DNA of 64,000 nt, taken from assembly GCF_007860105.1 (NCBI RefSeq), contig NZ_SJPU01000003.1, forward strand, positions 248,001 through 312,000, given 5' to 3'. Positions 53,996 to 63,423 of the stretch are shown here, one piece after another. A program made the position numbers and the translations under genes. Source of the stretch: Allorhodopirellula heiligendammensis. Lineage in GTDB: Bacteria; Planctomycetota; Planctomycetia; Pirellulales; Pirellulaceae. Under the pieces are notes generated by a model that saw only the letters and a list, made by a program, of their open reading frames with translations, was not told where the DNA came from and did not search any database. The number at the start of each line of letters is the position of its first letter. Positions within the stretch are counted from its first letter, which is position 1.

Positions 53996-54849
53996 CAGGC
54001 GGCGGCTTGTTCGGCGATGGTAACGGGAAATCGGATCACGAATGCAGTGCCGCGTCCCAGGGAGCTCTCGACGCGCACTCGGCCGCCGTGTTCGTCAATG
54101 ATTTCTTTGCACGCTGCCAGTCCCAATCCGGTGCCACCCTTGCCCGTTTCATCTGGGCCAGCTTTGGTCGAGAAGAATGGGTCGAAGATCCGTGGCAGGA
54201 CTTCATCGGGAATGCCCGCACCGGTGTCGCGCACGGTGAGCTCGATTTGCGTCGGTGCGCCCTGCGGTGACTTCGCAGTTGCATCAGCAGCGACCCGGAT
54301 CAGCAATGTCCCACCCTCCCCCATCGCTTGGCGGGCGTTGGTCATCAGATTCAGCAGCAATCGTTGGATTTGATTGCCACTGGCAGAGATCATTGGCAGG
54401 TGCTCGGCAAGGTCCAATTCGACGCTAATGCGATACTTCTGCATTTCACGTTGCATCAGTACGAGCGTATCGCGGATGAGTGCCACTAAATCGGTCGGCT
54501 CTTTCGCGTCGCTACGGTTGCGGGCCTGGGCCAGGATCGTGTTGGTGATCACCGCCGCTCGCTCAGATGCCTCCAGTATTTTGGTCAGCGCTTTTTCTTT
54601 ACTGGCAGCGTCCTGGTTCCGCAGTCCCAATTTGGCGTAGTTAATCACCGTCATTAGCACGTTGTTAAATTCGTGTGTGGCGGTACCGGTCAATTCGCCG
54701 AGCGACGCAAGGCTCTGCATATGCCGAATCTGTGCTTTCATGGCCAACAATTCCGTCTGCGGGTTGCCTGCGGCGTCTGGTCGCCCGGACGATGGCACCA
54801 TCGCGGCGTGCGGGTGCTGACTCGGATAGGTAGGTGCAGGGTTGGGCAT
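53995..54849 (-). CDS. Soluble sensor histidine kinase
   Basis: ATG 54849 (MPNPAPTYPSQHPHAAMVPS) gives 284 residues; the open frame to 55230 is a shadow. There is no membrane segment. The short N-tail leads to the H-box LGELTGTATHEFNNVLMTVI, typical of PAS/NtrB-like kinases. The ATPase domain has LLLNLMTNARQAMGEGG, VRDTGAGIPDEVLPRIFDP, GKGGTGLGLAACKEIIDEHG and GRVRVESSLGRGTAFVIRFP. It has no PAS domain, so it may need another protein to sense its signal. It is coupled to thiD by TGATG overlap; no response regulator is adjacent. Confidence 0.92.
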   Translation of the reverse strand: MPNPAPTYPSQHPHAAMVPSSGRPDAAGNPQTELLAMKAQIRHMQSLASLGELTGTATHEFNNVLMTVINYAKLGLRNQDAASKEKALTKILEASERAAVITNTILAQARNRSDAKEPTDLVALIRDTLVLMQREMQKYRISVELDLAEHLPMISASGNQIQRLLLNLMTNARQAMGEGGTLLIRVAADATAKSPQGAPTQIELTVRDTGAGIPDEVLPRIFDPFFSTKAGPDETGKGGTGLGLAACKEIIDEHGGRVRVESSLGRGTAFVIRFPVTIAEQAAA

Positions 54850-55027
54850 GATGACGCGTTGCGTTTTGAGGAGCGGCGGGGGGCGGCGAGAACGGTGAAC
54901 AGCGGCAGCTGTCCATGATGGATCTATCGGCGCAAGCGTTATTTTTGATAAATCCGGTCTCGACGACCGGTAAAACTTACCGTATGCCTGTGAATTACCC
55001 GTTCCCGCAGCAGCACCAGGGTTCCCG

Positions 55028-55303
55028 ATGCGCACCGATTCATTCACTCCGTCGGAGCCTGCCGCCGAGAACGTCTTGCAGCGTCTCAATCGAATGGCCA
55101 AAATCGCTCGAAACCATGGCTTTGAGATCCGCGGCGAGCCACTTGGTGGAGCCGGGAGTACGTGGTGTGAGATTCGCGGCCGACGTGTTTTGTTCCTAGA
55201 TGTGTCGCAACCCGCTGCTGAACAGGCCATCGCGATCGCCGAAATCTTGGAAGAGACTGCAAGTATCCGCCCCCATGCACCGATGGCAGCTCGGGCGGCC
55301 TAG
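55028..55303 (+). CDS. Small conserved hypothetical protein upstream of tilS
   Basis: 91 residues from ATG 55028 (MRTDSFTPSEPAAENVLQRL). A helix (NRMAKIARNHGFEIRGEPL) is followed by a beta-hairpin GGAGSTWCEIRGRRVLFLDV and a helix EQAIAIAEILEE. It has no signal peptide or metal motif beyond one Cys. It is 41 bp upstream of tilS and divergent from the kinase gene. No family was recognised; the compact alpha/beta layout suggests a real small protein. Confidence 0.7.
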   Translation: MRTDSFTPSEPAAENVLQRLNRMAKIARNHGFEIRGEPLGGAGSTWCEIRGRRVLFLDVSQPAAEQAIAIAEILEETASIRPHAPMAARAA

Positions 55304-55344
55304 CAATTCGTGGATGAGCAAATCGCCCCAACGACGGAATTCGC

Positions 55345-56493
55345 GTGAGACCTACGAATACGAATTCAGACAACTGGCGGACCCTACAGGAAGGTTTTCT
55401 GGCAGGGTTGCCAGCCGATGCGGCAACCTCGGTGGGAGTGGTTGTGGGGTGCAGCGGCGGTGCCGACAGCGTGGCATTGACACTGCTGCTCGTGGAACAC
55501 TTTCGCACCGTTCACGCTCACAGTAGCGAGGGCGCGCCTCCGCTGCGAATCGCTCATTTCAACCATGGACTGCGCGGGGAGCACTCCGATGGCGACGAGG
55601 AGTTTGTGCGGGAGTTGGCGGCGTCGCTGAATGTTGAGATGGCTGTCGCCCGGGCACCGGTCGATACAGGCGGAGAGGCCGAAGCGAGTCTACGTCGTGA
55701 CCGACGTCAGTTTTTCTACCGTGTGGCCGCTCAGAGTGGGTGTCGCTACATCGCCTTGGCCCACACCGCAGACGATCAAGCCGAAACGATTTTGCATCAC
55801 TTGCTACGTGGAACCGGGACGCTGGGAATGGCGGGAATGCGGCCTGCGAGCTCGTTTGGTAGCGACTTTGTGATTCTCCGCCCGCTGCTATCCACCCCGC
55901 GAAGTGCCATCCGGCAATCACTCATTGGTCGACGTCAGAGCTGGCGAGAGGATGCTAGCAATCTATCGACGCGGTATACACGCAACTGGATCCGCCACGA
56001 AGTGCTGCCACTGATGCGGACGCGTTTTCCCCATGTCGAAGCGGCCCTGGCACGAGCCGCCGAGCACCAAGGGCAACAGAGCGAGATGCTCTCGAGGCTG
56101 GCCGAGCAGTGGATCGACGTTTTTGTAGAAATATCCGACGGAGCGCCGGCCACGACATTGAAAATTCTACGTCCGGGATCGAGTTCGGGACTGAAAACGC
56201 CTCGTAGTTGGCGGCACGGCGACGATCTCGCGAACGAGCACGGCCTGATCATCGCTGCCTGCCAAATCGCATTTGACTCCGTTGGCTGGCCCCGTGGCGA
56301 CATGAGCCGGCACCATTGGGTGCGGCTTGCTCAAGCGATCGCCAAGCCTGCTGTTTGTTCGGACGCGATCACACGTGTGGAGACGGTTTCGGCGACGGCA
56401 TCGCCAACGGTATCGCTGGGCCATTGGCCCGGGCACATCGAAGGATTTCAAAACGCGGAAACTGTCGTGCTACGAAGCGCATCGAGGGACTGA
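55345..56493 (+). CDS. tilS: tRNA(Ile)-lysidine synthetase
   Basis: Modifies C34 of the AUA-reading tRNA-Ile with lysine. 382 residues from GTG 55345. The PP-loop is VVGCSGGADSVALTLLL at about residue 34-50. HFNHGLRGEHSDGDEEFVRE, AEASLRRDRRQFFYRVAAQS and LAHTADDQAETILHHLLRGT are the usual TilS motifs, and SNLSTRYTRNWIRHEVLPLM matches the DxSN-YxRNRIR segment. The C-terminus contains a shortened substrate-binding domain (LKTPRSWRHGDDL). Confidence 0.94.
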   Translation: MRPTNTNSDNWRTLQEGFLAGLPADAATSVGVVVGCSGGADSVALTLLLVEHFRTVHAHSSEGAPPLRIAHFNHGLRGEHSDGDEEFVRELAASLNVEMAVARAPVDTGGEAEASLRRDRRQFFYRVAAQSGCRYIALAHTADDQAETILHHLLRGTGTLGMAGMRPASSFGSDFVILRPLLSTPRSAIRQSLIGRRQSWREDASNLSTRYTRNWIRHEVLPLMRTRFPHVEAALARAAEHQGQQSEMLSRLAEQWIDVFVEISDGAPATTLKILRPGSSSGLKTPRSWRHGDDLANEHGLIIAACQIAFDSVGWPRGDMSRHHWVRLAQAIAKPAVCSDAITRVETVSATASPTVSLGHWPGHIEGFQNAETVVLRSASRD

Positions 56494-56938
56494 ACCGACC
56501 CGGCAAAGGCCAGTTTTCAGGGGGCCGCGGCCACGCCGGGGTGGGTCGACGAAACGGGATTCGCAGCGTACATTTTTGCATGTTCGATGGTCTCGCTCGC
56601 GGTCTCTCGCAGCTTAGGTCAACGGCAGCGGAACTCGTCACGAGCTTCGGGTCTTTAGAAAAACATAGCGGAAGTCATGATGCGCCGTTGAACGTGTGAA
56701 CCGTGACGCGTAGGCGGCTGGGCTCGCGACGCTGCCCGGTGCCTGACGACGTTCGGCACAGCGTGGTGTCACTGCAGTCGATCGGATCAACAACCCCTCG
56801 GCGACTTTCGCGACTTCCTATTCCACATTTTTTGCTGTGACCAACGACGAAAGCTATGATCACAGCTTTGAAAAACTGGTTACCGGCGGACGACTGTGAT
56901 TGTCTGCTCCGCGTATTTCCCCCTCTGAAAAACGACTC
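56494..56938. other. Intergenic region, nothing recognised
   Basis: About 445 bp between tilS and the peroxiredoxin. Short frames on both strands are Arg/Ser-rich and unsupported. No hairpin, repeat or promoter was found with confidence. Confidence 0.4.
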
Positions 56939-57421
56939 ATGGCAGACTTTTTAGAACCCGGTACGAAATCGCCTGCGTTCACGCTGAAGGATCAGGATGG
57001 AAACACCGTCAAGCTCAGAGGCTTGGCGGGCAACCCCGTGGTGCTCTATTTTTACCCGCGCGACAATACGCCCGGATGTACGAAAGAAGCGTGTGCCTTT
57101 CGAGATCGCTACAGCGAACTCCTGGCGACCGGGGCCCAGCTGTTTGGAATTAGCACCGATACCGCCGAGAGTCATATTAAATTCCGTGATGAGTTTGAAT
57201 TGCCATTTCCGTTGTTGGTGGATACGGACCACGCGATGAGCGAAAAGTATGGTGCGTGGCGAGAAAAGAATAATTACGGCAAAAAGTCGATGGGCATCCA
57301 ACGATGCACCTATGTGCTCGATAGCCACGGAAAAGTCGTCAAAGTATTCAAGCGTGTGAAGGTTGATGGCCATGACCAACAGGTGCTCGACGTGTTGGCG
57401 GAAATGGGATCTCAGCAGTGA
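56939..57421 (+). CDS. bcp: Thioredoxin-dependent peroxiredoxin (Bcp/PrxQ)
   Basis: ATG 56939 (MADFLEPGTKSPAFTLKDQD) gives 160 residues; the frame begins upstream at a TTG. The peroxidatic motif YPRDNTPGCTKEACAFRD has Cys pairs spaced C-x4-C as in PrxQ/Bcp. FGISTDTAESHIKFRDEFEL and GIQRCTYVLDSHGKVVKVF follow the family. It reduces H2O2 and organic peroxides in the cytoplasm. Its stop TGA overlaps the GTG start of the Hsp70 gene (GTGA). Confidence 0.94.
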   Translation: MADFLEPGTKSPAFTLKDQDGNTVKLRGLAGNPVVLYFYPRDNTPGCTKEACAFRDRYSELLATGAQLFGISTDTAESHIKFRDEFELPFPLLVDTDHAMSEKYGAWREKNNYGKKSMGIQRCTYVLDSHGKVVKVFKRVKVDGHDQQVLDVLAEMGSQQ

Positions 57422-59322
57422 CGAATGCCCCTAAGTATTGCATTGGTATCGACCTCGGGACGACCAACAGCGTCGTCGCGTACGCCCCTGCACAGTCGGC
57501 GGGCGCTGAGAACGCGCACGGCTCCACCGGGCGTGATCAGGCACCGGAAATTGAGTTGCTGCCGATCCCTCAGATCGTCGGTCCTGGGCAGATCGAGGCA
57601 TTGTTCTCCCTGCCTTCGTTCTTGTACTTGCCCCGCGAGAATGAAATTGATTCGCTGAGAATCGAGTCCCTGCCATCGTCAGCGTCGAAGCCACTTGATG
57701 GCGAGTCGAAGGCCGCATTCCCAGACCCCAGCGATGGCGTTGTGGGCGTTTATGCTCGACAGCAATCGGCGGACAACCCCCAGCGTGTTGTCGTGGCGGC
57801 AAAGAGTTGGCTGTGCCACGCCGGTATCGGCCGGACCGATGCGGTGTTGCCATGGCAATCACCTGCGGAAGTTCCGAAGGTCTCCGCGTTTGACTGCACG
57901 CGGCGATATTTGCAGCATCTAATCGCGGCCTGGCACACCGCATTCCCAGACGCGCCGATCGATCAGCAGCAGGTCGTACTGACGGTTCCTGCCTCGTTTG
58001 ATCCGGCGGCGCGGGATCTGACCCGCCAAGCCGCCATCGAAGCTGGATTGAGCGATCAGTTCGTGTTGCTCGAAGAGCCGCAGGCTGCCGTTTATCGCTA
58101 TCTCGCAGCAACTGGTGGTTCGTGGCGAGAGTCATTGAAACCTGACGACACCTTGCTCGTTGTCGATGTGGGTGGCGGAACAACGGATTTAACTCTCGTT
58201 GGGGTGGCCGAGGAGGACGGAGATCTCGTGTTGCGTCGTCAGGCCGTGGGCCGACACTTGCTCGTCGGTGGTGACAACATGGACTTGGCCCTCGCCTATC
58301 TCGCCTCGGAAAAGTTTCGTGCTCAGGGCCATGACCTTGATCCCTGGCAGAGCACATCGCTGTGGCACGCCTGCCGTGATGCCAAGGAGCGATTGATGGC
58401 CAGCGATGGACCGGAGGAACATTCGATCTCGGTGCTCGGGCGTGGCAGTTCGCTGATTGGCGGCACAATCACGGTCGCGATTTCAAAATCCGAGGCGGCG
58501 GAGACGCTTGTTCAAGGATTCTTTCCCATGTGCGCCGCGGGTGAGCGTCCATTAGCGAGTGTACAGAGTGGGTTTCAAGACATTGGTCTACCCTATGAAT
58601 CTGATCCAGCGATCACGAAACAAGTGGCGGCGTTTCTGGCCGATCATTTAACGGAGGGGAAAGAGACGGGGGCCGATTCCGTAACACAATTACTCCTCAA
58701 CGGAGGGGTCTTCCGCAGCGATGCGATTCGCGAGCGTCTGGAGGCGACCGTTGGCGGTTGGTTTGACCAATCGCCCACGCCGCTCAGTGGCGTGGCGGAC
58801 CTGGATCACGCGGTTGCGATCGGTGCGGCGTTCTATGGTTGGGCCAAGCTGTCCGGTGGTATTCGAATTCGCGGCGGGACGGCGAAGTCTTATTATATCG
58901 GCATTGAAACTGCGGGGCTGGCCATTCCCGGAGCCCCGCGTCCGCTGCGGGCGGTATGCGTCGCTCCTCAAGGCATGGAAGAAGGCAGCGACGCGGACGT
59001 ACCGGGGGAGGAAGTCGGAGTGGTTGTGGGTTCGCCTGCCCGTTTTCGATTTTTTTCTTCCACCGTGCGGCCTAGCGACGCGCCTGGGACCCGATTGGAT
59101 CGTTGGAGCCCCGATGAACTGCAGGAGGGCGAGCCCATCGAATTAACACTGGAAGACGAATCTTCTCAGGCGGATACGTCGTCGCAGGCCGCGCCGCACC
59201 GGGCGTTCGTGCCAGTGCGATTCCAGTCGCGTGTTACCGAGCTGGGAATGTTTGAACTGTGGTGTCATAGCAGCCAATCGGACCGACGCTGGAAGTTAGA
59301 GTTCAATGCCCGGGAAGGCTGA
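57418..59322 (+). CDS. Hsp70 (DnaK-like) family protein
   Basis: 634 residues from GTG 57418. The ATPase domain has phosphate-1 YCIGIDLGTTNSVVAYAP, TVPASFDPAARDLTRQAAIEAG with EEPQAAVYRYLA, phosphate-2 DTLLVVDVGGGTTDLTLVGV and VGGDNMDLALAY. An insertion near residues 25-120 is unlike E. coli DnaK. The substrate-binding region (residues 500-634) is divergent and short, and the C-terminal lid is missing, so it belongs to an atypical Hsp70 group. It is translationally coupled to Bcp. Confidence 0.92.
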   Translation: MTNAPKYCIGIDLGTTNSVVAYAPAQSAGAENAHGSTGRDQAPEIELLPIPQIVGPGQIEALFSLPSFLYLPRENEIDSLRIESLPSSASKPLDGESKAAFPDPSDGVVGVYARQQSADNPQRVVVAAKSWLCHAGIGRTDAVLPWQSPAEVPKVSAFDCTRRYLQHLIAAWHTAFPDAPIDQQQVVLTVPASFDPAARDLTRQAAIEAGLSDQFVLLEEPQAAVYRYLAATGGSWRESLKPDDTLLVVDVGGGTTDLTLVGVAEEDGDLVLRRQAVGRHLLVGGDNMDLALAYLASEKFRAQGHDLDPWQSTSLWHACRDAKERLMASDGPEEHSISVLGRGSSLIGGTITVAISKSEAAETLVQGFFPMCAAGERPLASVQSGFQDIGLPYESDPAITKQVAAFLADHLTEGKETGADSVTQLLLNGGVFRSDAIRERLEATVGGWFDQSPTPLSGVADLDHAVAIGAAFYGWAKLSGGIRIRGGTAKSYYIGIETAGLAIPGAPRPLRAVCVAPQGMEEGSDADVPGEEVGVVVGSPARFRFFSSTVRPSDAPGTRLDRWSPDELQEGEPIELTLEDESSQADTSSQAAPHRAFVPVRFQSRVTELGMFELWCHSSQSDRRWKLEFNAREG

Positions 59323-59380
59323 ACTTTTCTGAAAGATCGTGCTAGAATGCGTGCGAACTTATTTTTTTCGAAGGCGACGT

Positions 59381-60178
59381 ATGCTGACTAAGCAAAAAAA
59401 ACTCATCCTGTCCCCTACCCAACGCGACATGATGCGGGCGGCTGGCAAGGCCAATGGCGAACTGATGGATTTCGTTCGCCCGCACGTCAAGGCGGGCATT
59501 TCAACGCTCGAAATCGACCGAATGGTCCACGACTGGACTTACAGCAATGGCTACAAGGCGGCGACATTGGGATACCAAAAGTTTCCCAACTGCTGCTGCA
59601 CGAGTGTCAATGAAGTGATCTGCCACGGCATTCCAGACGATTACGTCCTGCGTGAGGGGGACATCGTGAACGTTGACATCACGACCATCGTCGACGGTTG
59701 GCACGGCGACCAAAGCGAAACATTTATCATCGGCCAAACCACCGAAGAACGCCGCGCGGTGACCCAGTGCGCCTTCGATTGCATGCATTTGGCGATCGAT
59801 GCGCTCACCCCGGGATGCCGTGTTGCCACGATCGGTGAGTGCGTGGTGCCTGAAGCCCAGCGACGAGGGTTTTCGGTTGTCCGCGAGTACGTAGGGCACG
59901 GGCTGGGGCGGCAGTTTCACCTCGATCCATCGATTCCCCACTTTCCCAACCGCCAGAGTCGAGTCGACCGCTTGTTCCCAGGGATGTGCTTCACGGTCGA
60001 GCCGATGATTAATTCGGGTAGTCGGTATGCGAAAACCGACAAGGGCGATGGTTGGACGGTGCGGACCAAGGATGGACGTCCCTCAGCACAATTCGAACAT
60101 TCCATTCTCATGACAGAGTCGGGGCCGGAGATTCTCACGCTGACGAAAAATGGTCCACAGAAGGGACATCAGTTCTAA
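59381..60178 (+). CDS. map: Type I methionine aminopeptidase
   Basis: Removes N-terminal Met from nascent proteins. The start ATG 59381 (MLTKQKKLILSPTQRDMMRA) follows AAGG; the frame continues 14 residues upstream. The protein is 265 residues. HGIPDDYVLREGDIVNVDIT gives the first metal Asp, GWHGDQSETFIIG the second, GHGLGRQFHLDPSIPHF the His, GMCFTVEPMINSG a Glu and QFEHSILMTESG the last Glu. It lies 58 bp after the Hsp70 gene. Confidence 0.95.
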   Translation: MLTKQKKLILSPTQRDMMRAAGKANGELMDFVRPHVKAGISTLEIDRMVHDWTYSNGYKAATLGYQKFPNCCCTSVNEVICHGIPDDYVLREGDIVNVDITTIVDGWHGDQSETFIIGQTTEERRAVTQCAFDCMHLAIDALTPGCRVATIGECVVPEAQRRGFSVVREYVGHGLGRQFHLDPSIPHFPNRQSRVDRLFPGMCFTVEPMINSGSRYAKTDKGDGWTVRTKDGRPSAQFEHSILMTESGPEILTLTKNGPQKGHQF

Positions 60179-60295
60179 TCGAGGCGCGTTTGAATACGTG
60201 GAACGGGCATTTCGTTTAGCAATACAAACACGGCAGGCGGGAGCCCTGTCTCACGCGATTATGTCTTCCGATTCGCTGCACACCTCTGACCGCTG

Positions 60296-61720
60296 ATGCT
60301 ACCTCGCAACCTGACGATTATCTGTATCGCGTTTGTCATCTCGATGGCGTGCCACACCCTGCAACAGCGCACCAAGACGGCGCTGGTGATCGGTGAGGCT
60401 TTATCACTGATTGACCGTTACTATGTCGAACCGGTCGATGATCGTGAGTTGGTCTTGGCAGCGCTCTCGGGCATGACTTCCAAGCTCGATCAGCACAGTG
60501 AATTCATCCCACCGGTCGCATACGATGCTTTCCGGGACAGTATTCATCAGGAATTCGCTGGAATCGGAATCTACGTTGATCAACCCGATCCGAAAGGCCC
60601 GGTGCGAGTGATCACGCCGCTGGTTGGCTCACCGGCCCTCGCAGCTGGCGTGCTGCCCGGGGATGAGATTATCGAAGTCGATGGAAAAGGCGTCACGACT
60701 TTGGATATTCGCGAGGTCAGCGATCAATTGCGTGGTCCGGTCGGGACCGAGGTCGCGTTGACTCTGCGGCGTGGCGACGAAGAAATCGAGACCAAGATCA
60801 CTCGTGCGTCGATCCAAATGGAATCCGTCATCGGCGACCATCGTGATGAAAACAATGCCTGGGTGTATCGCCTGGAAGACCATCCACGGGTCGCCTACGT
60901 GCGTTTGACGAGCTTCGGTGACCGCACCGTGGGCGATCTCGAACGCATTCTCAAGGAGCTCGATAACGACTTTGACGCCCTGGTACTGGACCTGCGCGGC
61001 AATGGTGGTGGATTGCTCCACGCGGCCGTTGCCGTCGCTGACATGTTCTTGGATGCTGGGAAAATCGTGTCGACGAAGACTCGTGGCGGTGTGCTCGAGG
61101 AGGTCAATGTCGCGACGCCTGGTACGCTGGTCGACAAAAATATTCCCATGGCAATTTTGATTGACCATGATTCAGCCAGTGCCAGCGAGATCGTTGCCGC
61201 GGCCCTCCAGGACCACGGTCGCGTGATGGTGGGCGGGACGCGTAGTTTCGGCAAAGGCACCGTGCAGAATGTGTTGCCGTTGGAGTACGGACGCAGCGCC
61301 CTCAAATTGACCGTTGCTAAGTATTTTCGCCCGAGCGATGAGAATATTCACCGAGGCAAAGATGACGACGAAAATGATGTGTGGGGTGTGACACCGGATG
61401 CGGGGCTGACCGTCGAGATGGAACCCGAGAATCTGCAACGTTTAATGTTGCTGTGGCAGGCGGCGTCGTACCCTTCACTGAAAGGGATCGAGCGTGGCGG
61501 CCTCTTCCCAAACACTGCCGCCGACGATGCGAGCGAGACCGCTGGATCGGACCCAGCGACCGAGGACGGGGCTGCGGTAGACACGATCTGGGACCTTGAC
61601 GGTCCGCTCGTTCGGGTGGTCGAACACATGCTTCCCCAGACCGGTGATGGCAAACCGAACCATCCGCCCGAAGAGGACGAAGTACCCGCTTCCGAATCGG
61701 CTGGTTCGGCAGGCCGATGA
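60296..61720 (+). CDS. S41 family C-terminal processing protease (Ctp-like)
   Basis: 474 residues. An N-terminal hydrophobic helix (NLTIICIAFVISMACHTL) is followed by the S41 N-terminal region (YVEPVDDRELVLAALSGM, SKLDQHSEFIPP), a PDZ domain (GIGIYVDQPDPKGPVRVITP, LPGDEIIEVDGKGVT) and the protease core. The catalytic Ser is in HDSASASEIVAAALQDHG and the Lys in GGTRSFGKGTVQNVLPL. The C-terminal 100 residues are acidic and disordered. It acts in the periplasm. Confidence 0.94.
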   Translation: MLPRNLTIICIAFVISMACHTLQQRTKTALVIGEALSLIDRYYVEPVDDRELVLAALSGMTSKLDQHSEFIPPVAYDAFRDSIHQEFAGIGIYVDQPDPKGPVRVITPLVGSPALAAGVLPGDEIIEVDGKGVTTLDIREVSDQLRGPVGTEVALTLRRGDEEIETKITRASIQMESVIGDHRDENNAWVYRLEDHPRVAYVRLTSFGDRTVGDLERILKELDNDFDALVLDLRGNGGGLLHAAVAVADMFLDAGKIVSTKTRGGVLEEVNVATPGTLVDKNIPMAILIDHDSASASEIVAAALQDHGRVMVGGTRSFGKGTVQNVLPLEYGRSALKLTVAKYFRPSDENIHRGKDDDENDVWGVTPDAGLTVEMEPENLQRLMLLWQAASYPSLKGIERGGLFPNTAADDASETAGSDPATEDGAAVDTIWDLDGPLVRVVEHMLPQTGDGKPNHPPEEDEVPASESAGSAGR

Positions 61721-61954
61721 TTATTTCACAGGCTTTACGTGGACTGTCAAGATCGGCTAGGATCAGATGGTACAGCCCCACCTCGTGCCTGGACGCAATC
61801 GAATTGCCGGGGGGCGTGGGGCATGTCAACGGATCTCATCAAGGTGTTCGGGCAGATGACGGATTTGGGCAGATGAGAATGTTTGGCCAGATCTTGTGCC
61901 GCCCATCTGATTTGTTGGCTGGGACGTTTCGCTAACCACTCCATAGGTTTTAAT

Positions 61955-62341
61955 ATGAAATCGATTGTTTACGCTGTTGCTGGTGTTGCCGCCCTGGGAA
62001 TCATGATCGCCCTGATCGTAGCCCCCAACGGAGCACCTGAATCGCCCGCGTCGGCTGCTCCGGCGACTGCTGTTTCGGCATCCCCAGCGGTGCTCACCGA
62101 AGCGGGCACCTTGACATTGGAAGTGCCCAGCATGCATTGCCAATTTGCTTGTTACCCCCGGGTTAAAGAGACTTTGGAAAACAGTGACGGGGTGAGCGAA
62201 GTGACCCTTGTTGAGCAGCCCGACCCCGAAACGCTGACCGTGAAAAAGGTAGTCGTTCAATACGATGCTGGTTTCGATGTGGAAAAGGCGCTTGCTAGTT
62301 TAAAGCAGGAAGGCTTCGGCGACGCTGCCCGCGTTCAGTAA
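61955..62341 (+). CDS. Exported HMA-like metal-binding domain protein
   Basis: ATG 61955 (MKSIVYAVAGVAALGIMIAL) gives a signal anchor; upstream residues in the frame are not credible. The protein is 128 residues. After an Ala/Pro/Ser linker, LTLEVPSMHCQFACYPRVKE begins a ferredoxin-like HMA fold, ending YDAGFDVEKALASLKQEG. The metal site is C-x3-C (CQFAC) rather than the usual C-x2-C. It is followed after 1 bp by the CbiX gene, so the two are co-transcribed. It may supply or sense a metal at the membrane; this is inference. Confidence 0.85.
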   Translation: MKSIVYAVAGVAALGIMIALIVAPNGAPESPASAAPATAVSASPAVLTEAGTLTLEVPSMHCQFACYPRVKETLENSDGVSEVTLVEQPDPETLTVKKVVVQYDAGFDVEKALASLKQEGFGDAARVQ

Positions 62342-62342
62342 G

Positions 62343-63161
62343 TTGGGTGGCCCCAGCGGCGTTCTGTTGGTCGGCCACGGCACGCGAGACGCCACTGGCA
62401 CTGCTGAATTTTTTCATCTCAGCGATCGCTTAGCCGAACAACTCGCCAGCGACACGGTCGTGCGTCCGTGTCTGCTCGAGTTTCAACAGCCTACGATTTC
62501 GGAGGCATGGCAATCGCTGATGAGGTGCGGTGTTCGACGTGTGACCGTCGCGCCGCTCCTGCTTTTTTCGGCGGGCCACGCCAAGGGCGATATTCCTGGG
62601 GAGGTCGCTGCTGCTCAGGCTGTCACGGCCGCTAGTGAAACGGTTCGTGTCAGTTATGCCCGTCCCATTTCTCGCCAGGCGGCGATGATCGGTATCGTTC
62701 GCGATCGACTGCGGGAAACTCTGCAGAACTCAGCAGACACCATGCACGCTGGCGGACGGACTGCGATTGTTATGGTTGGTCGCGGGAGTCGAGATGTGTG
62801 TGCGAGTGCGGATATGCAGCTGCTCAGCGAGGTTGCGGTTCGGGGATATGATGCTCAAACTCAGCGATCGCTCGCCCGTGAATTTGGGATTTCATCGCGT
62901 GGCCTGTTCACCACGTTCTATGCGATGGCCGAACCGTGTTTGACTGACACGCTCAACGCCGTCGCCACATCGGGACAGTTCGACCGCATTGTTGTCCAAC
63001 CGCATCTATTGTTTGCCGGCCGGTTGTACGACGCGATCTCGGCGCAGACTCATCGTGTTGCGGTTGCCAATGCAGCAGTTCGATTCGAAGTGTCGGCGTA
63101 CCTCGGCCCGAGTGCAGGAGTCGCGAGTGCCATCGCGGCTCGCATTCGGGAGGCTCAATAG
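62343..63161 (+). CDS. cbiX: CbiX-type sirohydrochlorin chelatase
   Basis: 272 residues from TTG 62343, 1 bp after the HMA gene. Two CbiX domains are present: GVLLVGHGTRDATGTAEFF with VTVAPLLLFSAGHAKGDIP, then IVMVGRGSRDVCASADMQL with VVQPHLLFAGRLYDAI. His in GHG (domain 1) and the later His in GHAKGD are the usual metal ligands; domain 2 has GRG instead of GHG. Such enzymes insert Co2+ or Fe2+ into sirohydrochlorin. No other cobalamin genes are visible. Confidence 0.92.
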   Translation: MGGPSGVLLVGHGTRDATGTAEFFHLSDRLAEQLASDTVVRPCLLEFQQPTISEAWQSLMRCGVRRVTVAPLLLFSAGHAKGDIPGEVAAAQAVTAASETVRVSYARPISRQAAMIGIVRDRLRETLQNSADTMHAGGRTAIVMVGRGSRDVCASADMQLLSEVAVRGYDAQTQRSLAREFGISSRGLFTTFYAMAEPCLTDTLNAVATSGQFDRIVVQPHLLFAGRLYDAISAQTHRVAVANAAVRFEVSAYLGPSAGVASAIAARIREAQ

Positions 63162-63423
63162 CTCGACGTGCAGACCTCGGTTAGGTACGTGCCCCGCGAA
63201 GCGATCCGCCAGCAGGCTGGGCGGGAGCACATTGCGCGGCCAGTCTGATCCAGAGGCTTCGCCAAGCTCGCCCCTTTCGCCGCTAGGCTGCGGTTGGCGA
63301 AAGAAACGAGACGGAGAGAAATGAGACCCTGTGTGCGGGCCTCAATGGGAGGCCCTCTTGACGCTCGGCACGGTGCTGCCAGGATATCGCCATCACGATC
63401 CCTCCTTCCCCGCAAAATGATGA

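Noticed and set aside
53900-54100. Possible TPP riboswitch for thiD
   Set aside because: thiD starts inside the kinase stop codon, leaving no leader, and no THI-box motif was seen.
57431-58468. Open frame of 345 codons on the minus strand inside the Hsp70 gene
   Set aside because: Arg/His/Pro-rich translation typical of an antisense shadow in GC-rich coding DNA; the plus-strand Hsp70 motifs are clear.
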